From contig SVTG01000007.1 in the NCBI GenBank assembly GCA_015063895.1, forward strand, positions 1 through 64,000: DNA of 64,000 nt. Direction: 5' to 3'. Below, one piece after another: positions 43,389 to 52,612 of the stretch (position 1 is the first letter of the stretch; each line of letters begins with the position of its first letter). Under the pieces are notes generated by a model. That model saw nothing but the letters and a program-made list of their open reading frames with translations, was not told where the DNA came from and did not search any database. Source of the stretch: Oscillospiraceae bacterium (GTDB lineage: Bacteria > Bacillota > Clostridia > Oscillospirales > CAG-272). The position numbers and the translations under genes were made by a program.

Positions 43389-43975
43389 CAGAGCACCTCT
43401 TTGGTTGAAAGCACGGTGCCGCCAAGGCTTTCGTCGGGGGTGAGTGCCTTTTTCAGGCTGTGTGCCACCGATTTGAAAATGCCTTCAATAATGTGGTGCG
43501 TGTTGTTGCCTGCGAGCTGCCCGATATGCAGGGTGATCCTTGCCTCGCGCACAAACGCCAGCCAAAACTCCTCTACAAGCTCGGTATCAAACGTGCCGAC
43601 CTGTGCATTGGGCATTTCGGCATCGTATCCAAGGTAGGCGCGCCCCGACAGGTCAACGGCCGAGAGGATCAGCGCCTCGTCCATGGGTAAGATCATGTAG
43701 CCGTAGCGTGCAAGCCCCTTTTTGTCGCCTGCCAGCTCGCCGATGGCACGCCCGAGGCAAATGCCGATATCCTCGGCGGTGTGGTGGGCATCTACGTGCA
43801 GATCTCCTACGCATTTGAGCGTGAGATCAAAGCCGCCGTGGCGGGTAAAGAGTGTGAGCATATGGTCAAGAAAGCCACAGCCCGTGTCAATGCTTGCTAT
43901 ACCCGTACCGCGGGAAAGCGTCAGCTCAATGTCGGTTTCTGCGGTTTTTCTTGTAATGGTTGCCGTGTTTTTCAT
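43388..43975 (-). CDS. hisB: Imidazoleglycerol-phosphate dehydratase
   Basis: Monofunctional HisB (195 residues). Metal-binding repeats are seen as GCGFLDHMLTLF, HVDAHHTAEDIG (about 60-71) and the second-half NTHHIIEGIFKSVAH. It lacks the histidinol-phosphatase domain found in the enterobacterial fusion, so that activity must come from another gene. It begins 3 bases after hisC. Confidence 0.98.
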   Translation of the reverse strand: MKNTATITRKTAETDIELTLSRGTGIASIDTGCGFLDHMLTLFTRHGGFDLTLKCVGDLHVDAHHTAEDIGICLGRAIGELAGDKKGLARYGYMILPMDEALILSAVDLSGRAYLGYDAEMPNAQVGTFDTELVEEFWLAFVREARITLHIGQLAGNNTHHIIEGIFKSVAHSLKKALTPDESLGGTVLSTKEVL

Positions 43976-43978
43976 GAC

Positions 43979-45037
43979 TTACTCCTTTGTGATCTCAGAA
44001 AGAGCCGCTACCAGTGCCGCCATTTCCTCGGCGGTGCCAACGGTAATGCGGTTGTAATCGGCAATGGGTGCCCTGCTGAAGTGGCGCACGAGGATCCCGC
44101 GCTCCCGCAGGGCGCTGTAAATGGTCTTTCCGTCAAAACGGGGGTGACGCACAAACATGAAGTTGCCGCGCGAATCGGTGACCTCAAAACCAAGGCTTTT
44201 CAGTGCCGTTTGGGTGCTTTCTCGGTTTTTGATAATGGTTTTGCAGTTCTGCTGCGTATAAGCCTCGTCAGCCATCACGCCAAGGCCTGCGGCCGCTGAC
44301 ATGCTGTTGACGTTGTAGGGGTTGGTGGAATATTTGACGGTATTGAGGTCTGCGATCAGCGCAGGACACCCAACGCCGTAGCCAAGGCGCGCGCCCGCCA
44401 TTGAGCGGGATTTGGAAAAGGTGCGCGTGACGAGCAGATTGTCGTATTTGCGCACGAGCGACACCACGCTCTCACCGCCAAAATCAACGTAGGCCTCGTC
44501 AACCACGACGACGCGCTCTCGGTTGGCGGCGACGATCTCTTCTATTTCCGCTGCCGAGAGGGCAAGGCCTGTCGGGGCATTGGGGTTGGCGATAAAAAGC
44601 GTGCCCCTTTGTGCCATCATCGCGGCCCTGTCAAGCGAGAAATCGGCCTGCAAGGGGATCTCCGTGTAGGGTACGTGGTTGAGCGTGGCAAACACGCTGT
44701 AAAAGCCGTAGGTAATATCGGGGAAAACAGCGGGGCTCTGCTCGTCGCAAAAGGCCATAAAGGCGAAATTCAGGATCTCGTCCGAGCCGTTTGTAACCAG
44801 CACCTCGTCGGTGCTAAGGCCGTGATAGTCGGCAATGGCGGTATGCAGGGCAAGATACGTGGGATCGGGGTAAAGCTGCAAGCTTTTGGCAGCCTCGGCT
44901 GCCGCCTCCTGCGCCCTTTGCGAGGGGGGAAAGGGGGATTCGTTGGTGTTTAATTTGATGTATTTTCTGTCGCGCGGCTGCTCACCGGGGGTATAGGGGG
45001 TAAGAGCAGCAAGGCGATTTGTGAAAAACTTGCTCAT
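43979..45037 (-). CDS. hisC: Histidinol-phosphate aminotransferase
   Basis: HisC (352 residues), PLP fold type I. The Schiff-base lysine is in RTFSKSRSMAGARLGYG (about residue 208); KLNTNESPFPPS marks the N terminus and NPNAPTG the cofactor region. ATG follows AAGGAGAACC. It is separated from hisD by 36 bases. Confidence 0.97.
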   Translation of the reverse strand: MSKFFTNRLAALTPYTPGEQPRDRKYIKLNTNESPFPPSQRAQEAAAEAAKSLQLYPDPTYLALHTAIADYHGLSTDEVLVTNGSDEILNFAFMAFCDEQSPAVFPDITYGFYSVFATLNHVPYTEIPLQADFSLDRAAMMAQRGTLFIANPNAPTGLALSAAEIEEIVAANRERVVVVDEAYVDFGGESVVSLVRKYDNLLVTRTFSKSRSMAGARLGYGVGCPALIADLNTVKYSTNPYNVNSMSAAAGLGVMADEAYTQQNCKTIIKNRESTQTALKSLGFEVTDSRGNFMFVRHPRFDGKTIYSALRERGILVRHFSRAPIADYNRITVGTAEEMAALVAALSEITKE

Positions 45038-45073
45038 GGGTTCTCCTTGGTATAAACAGCCCCGTTATGGGGG

Positions 45074-46351
45074 TTAATTCTCTTCAAGACGAATGGTAGC
45101 GCTTCTTGCGTGTGCATCAAGCCCTTCCTTGCCTGCGAAATAGGCAAGATCCTCGGCGACGCGCAGGAACGCCTCCTTCGTATAGTAGGTATACTGGGTC
45201 TTTTTGATAAAATCGTCTACCGACAAGGGGTTTGAGAAGCGTGCGGTGCCGCTGGTGGGCAGCGTGTGGTTGGGGCCTGCGAGATAATCGCCCAGTGCCT
45301 CGGGGCAGTATTTACCCATAAAGACCGAGCCTGCGTGACGCACGCCGTCAAGATAATCAAAGGGATTGTCAACGGCAAGCTCCAAGTGCTCGGGGGCGAG
45401 CTCGTTTGACACGTCAATGGCGGTCTTGAGGTCGTTTACCACAATGATCTTGCCATTGTTGTCGATCGAGGTGCGTGCGATCTCGGCACGGGGCAGAAGC
45501 GGGATCTGTCTTTCCAGCTCGGCATTGACGGCGTTGGCAAGGGCTTCGCTGTCGGTGATCAGCACAGCGCTGGCCAGCTTATCGTGCTCGGCCTGCGACA
45601 AAAGGTCTGCCGCGACAAAGGCAGGGTTGGCCGTGCCGTCTGCCACGACCAGGATCTCGCTGGGGCCTGCGATCATATCGATCGACACGCGGCCAAAAAC
45701 CTGTTTTTTGGCTTCTGCCACAAAGGCGTTTCCGGGGCCGACGATCTTATCCACGCGCGGAATACTCTCGGTGCCGTAGGCAAGCGCCGCGATGGCCTGG
45801 GCGCCACCCACCTTGAAGATGCGGTCAACGCCTGCAACCTCAGCGGCGGTTAAGATCACGGGATTGACCTTGCCGTTTGCCTGGGGAGGGGTCACCATCA
45901 CGACCTCGCGGCAGCCCGCGATCTTGGCGGGAATGGCGTCCATTAAGACCGTGGAGGGGTAGGCGGCGGTGCCACCCGGCACGTAAAGACCCGCGCGGTC
46001 AATGGGAATGATCTTTTGCCCCACGACCACACCGTTTTCCTCATTCAGAATAAAGCTGTTGCGTACCTGCCGCTCGTGAAAGCGGCGGATGTTGGCGGCG
46101 GCGCGGCGCAGCACCTCTAAAAATTTGGGCTCGATCTCACAAAGAGCCGCGGCACGCTCCTGTGGGGTGACCTGAAGGGCCGTTAGCTTTGCTTTGTCAA
46201 ATTTTTCGGTGAAGGTAAACAGTGCCTTGTCACCGTCACGCTGTACGGTGGCAATAATATCGGCTACGATATCGGCTACGTTCGCCGTGGGCTCGGTGCG
46301 TGCAAAGATCTCGCTGTTCGGCACCTCGCCGTATTTTAAAATTTTGATCAT
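45074..46351 (-). CDS. hisD: Histidinol dehydrogenase
   Basis: HisD (425 residues), zinc-dependent, oxidises histidinol to histidine in two steps. YVPGGTAAYPSTVLMDAIPAKIAG, KIVGPGNAFVAEAK, DMIAGPSEILVVAD and APEHLEL are conserved. ATG at 46351 is taken, 1 base after the hisG stop; GGTGGAG precedes it within the hisG end. Confidence 0.98.
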   Translation of the reverse strand: MIKILKYGEVPNSEIFARTEPTANVADIVADIIATVQRDGDKALFTFTEKFDKAKLTALQVTPQERAAALCEIEPKFLEVLRRAAANIRRFHERQVRNSFILNEENGVVVGQKIIPIDRAGLYVPGGTAAYPSTVLMDAIPAKIAGCREVVMVTPPQANGKVNPVILTAAEVAGVDRIFKVGGAQAIAALAYGTESIPRVDKIVGPGNAFVAEAKKQVFGRVSIDMIAGPSEILVVADGTANPAFVAADLLSQAEHDKLASAVLITDSEALANAVNAELERQIPLLPRAEIARTSIDNNGKIIVVNDLKTAIDVSNELAPEHLELAVDNPFDYLDGVRHAGSVFMGKYCPEALGDYLAGPNHTLPTSGTARFSNPLSVDDFIKKTQYTYYTKEAFLRVAEDLAYFAGKEGLDAHARSATIRLEEN

Positions 46352-46352
46352 A

Positions 46353-46985
46353 TCAGTTCTCCACCTGCGCGGCAATACCGCGCACGATTTGTTCAATGGT
46401 TGCGTTTTTGAATTTAAAGCCGGCCTTGTTGGCGATCAGACGCGCGCTGATGGGTACTACCGTGGCAAAGACCTCAAGGTTATTCTCGCGTAGGGTCGTG
46501 CCTGTTTCCACAATATCCACGATCACGTCGGAAAGGCCGATGATGGGGGCGATTTCGATACTGCCGTTCAAGTGAATGATGTCAATGTCACGCCCCAGCC
46601 CCTCATAATAATTTTTTGCGATGCGCGAAAATTTGGTGGCAACGCGCAGGGTGCGACGCGGATCGTCGTGAAAATCCTTGGGGGCGGCCACGGCCATACG
46701 GCATTTGCCGAGCTTGAGGTCAAGGAGCTCGTATACGTCGGGGCGATATTCAAGTAAGATATCCTTGCCCGCGACACCGATGTCGGCCACACCGCGCTCC
46801 ACGTAGATCGGTACGTCCGAGGGCTTAGCCCAGAAAAAGCGGAGCCCCAGCTCCTCATTTTCAAAGATCAGCTTGCGGTTATCCTCGTGAATGGCGGGGC
46901 AGGGAAAGCCCGCCTTTTCAAACATGGCAAAGACCTTTTCGCCAAGGCGCCCCTTGGGCAGGGCAACGTTTAGCATTTCCTTCAT
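46353..46985 (-). CDS. hisG: ATP phosphoribosyltransferase, short catalytic subunit
   Basis: HisG (210 residues) is the short form without the C-terminal regulatory domain, so it needs HisZ for activity and feedback control. ALPKGRLGEKVF near the N terminus, GVADIGVAGKDILLE and the VDIVETGTTLREN phosphoribosyl pyrophosphate site are present. ATGA overlaps hisZ by 4 bases, keeping catalytic and regulatory subunits together. Confidence 0.98.
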   Translation of the reverse strand: MKEMLNVALPKGRLGEKVFAMFEKAGFPCPAIHEDNRKLIFENEELGLRFFWAKPSDVPIYVERGVADIGVAGKDILLEYRPDVYELLDLKLGKCRMAVAAPKDFHDDPRRTLRVATKFSRIAKNYYEGLGRDIDIIHLNGSIEIAPIIGLSDVIVDIVETGTTLRENNLEVFATVVPISARLIANKAGFKFKNATIEQIVRGIAAQVEN

Positions 46986-48088
46986 TTTTGCACCTCCCCG
47001 TCGGTTAAGCTCAGCAGCGTGCGATAGCGCAGCCGCTCGGGTACCTCGCGCTGCGCCAGTGCGGTTTTACCCTCAGCGACGAGTGCAGCCATTTGCTCGG
47101 CCAGCACGGCAGGGCTTGTGTGCGCATCGTACAGCACCACGGTATCCACGTCATAGCTTTCCTTATCCTCCATAAAGCGCTCAAGCGCATCGAGGTAAAC
47201 GGCAAAGCCGATGGCGTTTTCCTTCTTGCCCATTTTGCGCATCAGACCGTTGTATTCGCCGCCTGACAGCAGGCTTTCGGGCACGCCCGCAACAAACCCC
47301 TTGAATACGATGCCGTTGTAGTAGCCGATATCGCCCACCACGGAAAGATCAACGCGCACAAGTGCGCCAACGGGGGAGCTTTCAAGGGCATTCAGCAGGG
47401 CAGTAAAGGTGTCAAGCGTTTCCTTTGGAACGATGCCCGTAAGGGCGGGCAGGAGTGCCGGCAACACGTCACGGGGGGCACCGTAGGAGGAGATCAGCGT
47501 TTGCAGCACCGCAACTTTTTCGGGTGAAACACCGGCGGCGGTGGCAATGGCAGCTGCCTCGTGCAGATTTTTCTCGCCGATGGCACCGAGCAGGGCACGG
47601 CGTGTGTCGGCCGATACCGAAAGGGCATCCAGCACTGCCGAAACGATGCCGAGGTGAGATACGTCAAGCACGGCATGCTCCGAGATCGTGGCAAGGCTCT
47701 TGGCGGCCAGCGTCAGCACCTCAAAAATGCAGTAGGTGTCGACTGCACCGATGCACTCAAGCCCCACCTGCATGATCTCGCGAAAGGCATGCGTGCGACC
47801 CGATACGCGATAGACGTTTTCCTGATAGTACACCTTTTCAAGACTGCCGCGCAGCCCTGCGTTTTTGACGATCGACAGCGTTACGTCCGGCTTCAGGGCC
47901 AGCAGCTTGCCGCTGGTATCGGTAAAGGTAATGACGTTATCCGATATCAGGAAGTCTTTGTTTTGTACGTAGAGGTCGTATTCCTCAAATTTGTTCATTT
48001 TATACTGCGTGTAGCCATAGCTGTGATACAGCGCACGCAGGGCGAGCGCTGCGCGCTCGTCACCTTGTAAGATCTTGCTTGTATTCAT
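46982..48088 (-). CDS. hisZ: ATP phosphoribosyltransferase regulatory subunit
   Basis: HisZ (368 residues) is a catalytically inactive class II HisRS-like protein that forms an octameric complex with short HisG. The class II motif 2-like VYYQENVYR..HAFREIMQVGLECIG and the ALKPDVTLSIV segment are visible. The start overlaps the yerC stop by 4 bases. Confidence 0.95.
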   Translation of the reverse strand: MNTSKILQGDERAALALRALYHSYGYTQYKMNKFEEYDLYVQNKDFLISDNVITFTDTSGKLLALKPDVTLSIVKNAGLRGSLEKVYYQENVYRVSGRTHAFREIMQVGLECIGAVDTYCIFEVLTLAAKSLATISEHAVLDVSHLGIVSAVLDALSVSADTRRALLGAIGEKNLHEAAAIATAAGVSPEKVAVLQTLISSYGAPRDVLPALLPALTGIVPKETLDTFTALLNALESSPVGALVRVDLSVVGDIGYYNGIVFKGFVAGVPESLLSGGEYNGLMRKMGKKENAIGFAVYLDALERFMEDKESYDVDTVVLYDAHTSPAVLAEQMAALVAEGKTALAQREVPERLRYRTLLSLTDGEVQK

Positions 48089-48384
48089 GATTTTTTCTCC
48101 CCGTCAGCCAGCTTTTTCAGCATCTGCACGTAGCCGCCACTGCCGTAATTCAGGCACTTATTCACACGGCTGATGGTGGCTGTGCTGGCACCCGTGAGGG
48201 TAGAGATGACCTGATAGTTTTTGCCCTGCGAAAGGTAAAGCGCCACGTCAAGACGCTGGGCGATCTCACGCAATTCCTTTACAGTGCAAATGTCCTCAAA
48301 AAAGCACTCGCATTCCTCGGTTGTTTCAAGCTTCAAGATCGCTTCAAATAAGCGATTTAAGGATTCGTTTTTCGTATCAAACAT
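48085..48384 (-). CDS. YerC/YecD family TrpR-related protein, candidate his repressor
   Basis: The 99-residue protein matches YerC/YecD, small TrpR-like proteins. The helix-turn-helix is clear: ELREIAQRLDVALYLSQGKNYQVISTLTGASTATISRVNKCL (residues about 36-78). As first gene of the his operon next to a palindrome over the promoter, it is a good candidate for a histidine-responsive repressor; that is inference from context and the TrpR family's mode of action. Confidence 0.9.
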   Translation of the reverse strand: MFDTKNESLNRLFEAILKLETTEECECFFEDICTVKELREIAQRLDVALYLSQGKNYQVISTLTGASTATISRVNKCLNYGSGGYVQMLKKLADGEKKS

Positions 48385-48417
48385 GCCAAAGCTCTCCTGT
48401 TGTTGAAATACCTACAC

Positions 48418-48446
48418 ATTTTAACACTTTACCGTGCTAAAGTCAA
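48418..48446 (-). promoter_or_regulatory. his operon promoter with an overlapping palindrome
   Basis: Read leftwards: TTGACT (48441-48446), 17 bp, TAAAAT (48418-48423). An inverted repeat TTTAGCAC-N6-GTGTTAAA (48420-48441, one mismatch) lies across the spacer and the -10, the right place for a repressor such as the YerC-like protein. Confidence 0.75.
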
Positions 48447-48776
48447 GGGCTTTTTTCAATCTTTTTAAACTTTTTTTCGGGCAAGCGCAAAAAAGCCGAA
48501 AAAGTGCCCTCGGGTGGCGTTTTATTTATGCAACCCCCGTGAGTATAGCGGGGGGGAGCGGAGAGTGGGCGCGAGATATGTTCCTTTATTGGTAACGCGC
48601 GAGCGTGTGCGCGTAGACGGATACACAGGGCGTGTTTTGCATAAAAAACGAATGAATATGCGCTGTTTTCGGGGCATTTTGTGCCTTTTTGATGCTAAAA
48701 TATGTGCAGAGTGCACAGTTCTGTAACACATACGGATTTTTTGTTGTTTTTTGTGCCGAAAAGCAAAAATTGGGTA
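48447..48776. other. 330 bp gap between the divergent his and ilv operons
   Basis: No supported gene. CCCCCG and CGGGGG form a hairpin at about 48534-48554, and the part around 48590-48640 is GCGTGTGCGCG-rich like the gap before recA. The open frames present lack ribosome binding sites and recognisable protein patterns. Confidence 0.5.
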
Positions 48777-48805
48777 TTGACACGGAAAGGGCACCGTGAT
48801 ATAAT
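48777..48805 (+). promoter_or_regulatory. Promoter of the branched-chain amino acid operon
   Basis: Perfect TTGACA (48777-48782) and TATAAT (48800-48805) with a 17 bp spacer. Transcription should begin near 48812, some 28 bases before the leader peptide start and about 290 before ilvB. Confidence 0.88.
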
Positions 48806-48839
48806 AGCAACATATTATTATTAAAACGTGAGGTGCAGT

Positions 48840-48971
48840 ATGGCTACTATCGCTCGTGTGATCCATATAGCCATTGTGGGCGCTATTCTAGGTCTAATTT
48901 CGCTAGTCGTTGCGGTTGACCAGAATAGTGCTGAAAGTTGCGCCCGGTTTTACAAACTCGCAGCTGTTTGA
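48840..48971 (+). CDS. Candidate ilv leader peptide (attenuator)
   Basis: A 43-codon ORF, ATG at 48840 and TGA at 48969-48971, is preceded by GTGAGGTG at a normal ribosome-binding distance. Residues 4-26 are almost all Ile, Val, Leu, Ala or Gly: 14 of the first 26 residues are Ile, Val or Leu. Three of its Leu codons are CTA and one Ile codon is ATA, codons that looked uncommon in the neighbouring genes I read, where CTG, CTT and ATC/ATT dominate. It lies between the operon promoter and a terminator-like hairpin before ilvB. Stalling at these codons when branched-chain aminoacyl-tRNA is scarce could prevent termination. An alternative is a small membrane protein. Confidence 0.78.
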   Translation: MATIARVIHIAIVGAILGLISLVVAVDQNSAESCARFYKLAAV

Positions 48972-49041
48972 CAGGGTAGGGTAAGTAGCAAAGAAGTCTA
49001 AATATCCTGTTTGTGAAATAGTTGTGAAAGATTTTGAATGT

Positions 49042-49084
49042 AAGCCTTACGGTCTGAACTTTCAGGACGTAGGGCTTTTATTTT
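49042..49084 (+). terminator. Attenuator-type terminator before ilvB
   Basis: AAGCCTTACGGTCTGA pairs with TCAGGACGTAGGGCTT through about 13 canonical or G-U pairs with a small mismatch, followed by TTTATTTT. It ends 20 bases before the ilvB start codon, so in the absence of antitermination it would stop the operon transcript. Confidence 0.8.
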
Positions 49085-49103
49085 CCCATAGGAGGGTTTG
49101 ACG

Positions 49104-50813
49104 ATGAAATTAACGGGCGCACAAATTTTGATGGAATGCTTGCTCGAGCAGGAGGTCGATACCGTATTCGGTTATCCCGGCGGCACGATCCTGAACGTGT
49201 ATGACGCACTGTATCGCTACAGCGACAGGATCCACCACGTTTTGACCGCACATGAGCAGGGTGCCGCACACGCCGCTGACGGCTATGCGCGCAGCACGGG
49301 TAAGGTCGGCGTATGCTTTGCGACCTCGGGTCCCGGTGCGACGAACCTGACCACCGGCATTGCCACGGCACACATGGATTCTTCTCCTGTCGTGTTTATT
49401 TCCTGTAACGTGGCGCGCAATCTGATCGGTAAGGATTCCTTCCAAGAGGTGGATATCACGGGTATTACTATGCCCATTACCAAATGCAATTATATCGTAG
49501 ATTCGGTGGAAAAGCTGGCTGACACCGTGCGTGCCGCCTTTGCGATCGCAAAGAGCGGTCGCCCCGGGCCTGTATTTATCGATATTCTGAAAAACGCAAC
49601 GGGTGAAAAGACGGAGTTTTTGCCGCTGCCTACCGAGCAGCATTATGCCGAGGGTAAGCTTGGCGCTATGATGCGTCGCTCCTCGCAGGATTTCAAGGCC
49701 CCCGAGGTCGATGAAAAGGATCTGCAAACCCTGGTGGATATGATCCATGCCTCCAAAAAGCCTCTTTTGATCTGCGGCGGCGGTGTGGTGCGCGGCAGAG
49801 CACATAAGGAGTTTTTGGAGTTTGCCGAAAAGATCGACTCCCCCGTGGCCATTACCCTGATGGGTGCGGGCGGCATCTGCGGACGCAATCCGTTGGCAAC
49901 GGGTATGATCGGTATGCACGGTACGCAGGCCTCCAATATGGCGTGTGACGCGTGCGACCTGCTGATCTCTGTTGGCTGCCGCTTCTCCGACCGTGTGGCG
50001 CTTGCCCCCAAGACCTTTGCCAAGCAGGCGAAGATCGTTCATATTGATATTGACCGTGCTGAGATCAACAAAAACGTGCGCACCGATCATCATATCGTGG
50101 GTGATGCCAAGCGTGTGCTGGCACGTCTGAATGAGATGATCACGCCTGCCGATCACAGCGACTGGAAGAAATACGTATTCTCCTTTAAGACCGAGACCGA
50201 GTACGATGATGCGACCGATACGCTGACCCCCAAGCAGATCCTTTCCTCGATCGCAAAGCTGTTGCCGCAGAATACCGTGGTGGCAACCGATGTCGGGCAG
50301 CATCAGATGTGGTCGATCCAGCACTTCCGCTTTGATTATCCCGGTCAGCTTTTGACCTCGGGTGGCTTTGGCACAATGGGCTTCGGCCTCGGCGCCGCTA
50401 TCGGCGCAAAGGTCGGTAATCCCGATAAGACCGTGATTCATATTACAGGCGACGGCAGCTTCCGCATGAACTGTAACGAGCTTGCCACCGTGCAGAATTA
50501 CGGCGTGCCGATCATCACCTTTGTGTTCAATAACAAAACGCTTGGCATGGTACGTCAGTGGCAGACGCTGATCTACGACAAGCGCTATTCCGAGACCACC
50601 CTTGCCGACCGCGGCCCCGACTTCGTTGCCCTTGCCAAGGCATACGGATTGGGTGGCGCGCACGTTTCAAACGTTACCGAGCTGGAGGCGGCGATTGCCG
50701 AGGCGATGCAGTGCGGTCACGGCTACGTCATTGACTGCGCCATCGATATGGACGAAAAGGTGCGTCCGATGGTTGGCGGCGGCTCCCATATTACCGATTT
50801 CTTGCTGAGCTGA
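49104..50813 (+). CDS. ilvB: Acetolactate synthase, large catalytic subunit
   Basis: IlvB (569 residues) is the thiamine-diphosphate enzyme making acetolactate or acetohydroxybutyrate, the first common step to Val, Leu and Ile. The catalytic Glu is in LTAHEQGAAHAADGYAR (about residue 55), an FAD domain spans the middle, and the ThDP motif GDGSFRMNCNEL..NN is near 450. ATG at 49104 gives 8 bases to AGGAGG; the frame's TTG at 49098 is too close. The first structural gene of an 11-gene operon. Confidence 0.98.
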   Translation: MKLTGAQILMECLLEQEVDTVFGYPGGTILNVYDALYRYSDRIHHVLTAHEQGAAHAADGYARSTGKVGVCFATSGPGATNLTTGIATAHMDSSPVVFISCNVARNLIGKDSFQEVDITGITMPITKCNYIVDSVEKLADTVRAAFAIAKSGRPGPVFIDILKNATGEKTEFLPLPTEQHYAEGKLGAMMRRSSQDFKAPEVDEKDLQTLVDMIHASKKPLLICGGGVVRGRAHKEFLEFAEKIDSPVAITLMGAGGICGRNPLATGMIGMHGTQASNMACDACDLLISVGCRFSDRVALAPKTFAKQAKIVHIDIDRAEINKNVRTDHHIVGDAKRVLARLNEMITPADHSDWKKYVFSFKTETEYDDATDTLTPKQILSSIAKLLPQNTVVATDVGQHQMWSIQHFRFDYPGQLLTSGGFGTMGFGLGAAIGAKVGNPDKTVIHITGDGSFRMNCNELATVQNYGVPIITFVFNNKTLGMVRQWQTLIYDKRYSETTLADRGPDFVALAKAYGLGGAHVSNVTELEAAIAEAMQCGHGYVIDCAIDMDEKVRPMVGGGSHITDFLLS

Positions 50814-50827
50814 AAGGAGGAAGAGCG

Positions 50828-52380
<1,553 letters not shown>

Positions 52381-52382
<2 letters not shown>

Positions 52383-52462
52383 GACTTGCATCTTTGGCGC
52401 CTAACACTCCCCCTCGCGGCTCCGCGTAGTTACTACGCGTGACGCCGCGAGGTGAAGTCTTA
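52381..52462 (+). other. Large hairpin between ilvC and ilvD
   Basis: Nested complements fold this segment: outer AAGACTT with AAGTCTT, then CCTCGCGGC (52412-52420) with GCCGCGAGG (52444-52452), and an inner CGCGTAG-TTA-CTACGCG (52423-52439). The stem is GC-rich, but no T run follows. It may protect or process the mRNA between ilvC and ilvD. Confidence 0.75.
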
Positions 52463-52612
52463 TGCATCCAAATCTGCGGCGTCTTGACTTGCCTCTTTTG
52501 CGCCTGCTCTTTTTTTCCTTGACAGGTTTTTTGCTGTAATGCCACTTTTGAAAGCGGTATTACAAGAGACAATCTGTTTTCACTAAATTTTTCCTCACGG
52601 AGGTTTTTTAAA

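Noticed and set aside
48514..48726. 70-codon rightward frame between his and ilv
   Set aside because: No ribosome binding site, mixed low-complexity composition and no homology that I recognise.
48806..49103. T-box or other riboswitch before ilvB
   Set aside because: No T-box antiterminator motif or specifier-loop landmarks were found; the leader instead holds a short translated-looking ORF.
52500..52612. Separate promoter for ilvD
   Set aside because: A TTGACA occurs near 52519, but no acceptable -10 follows at 16-18 bp, so no promoter is called.
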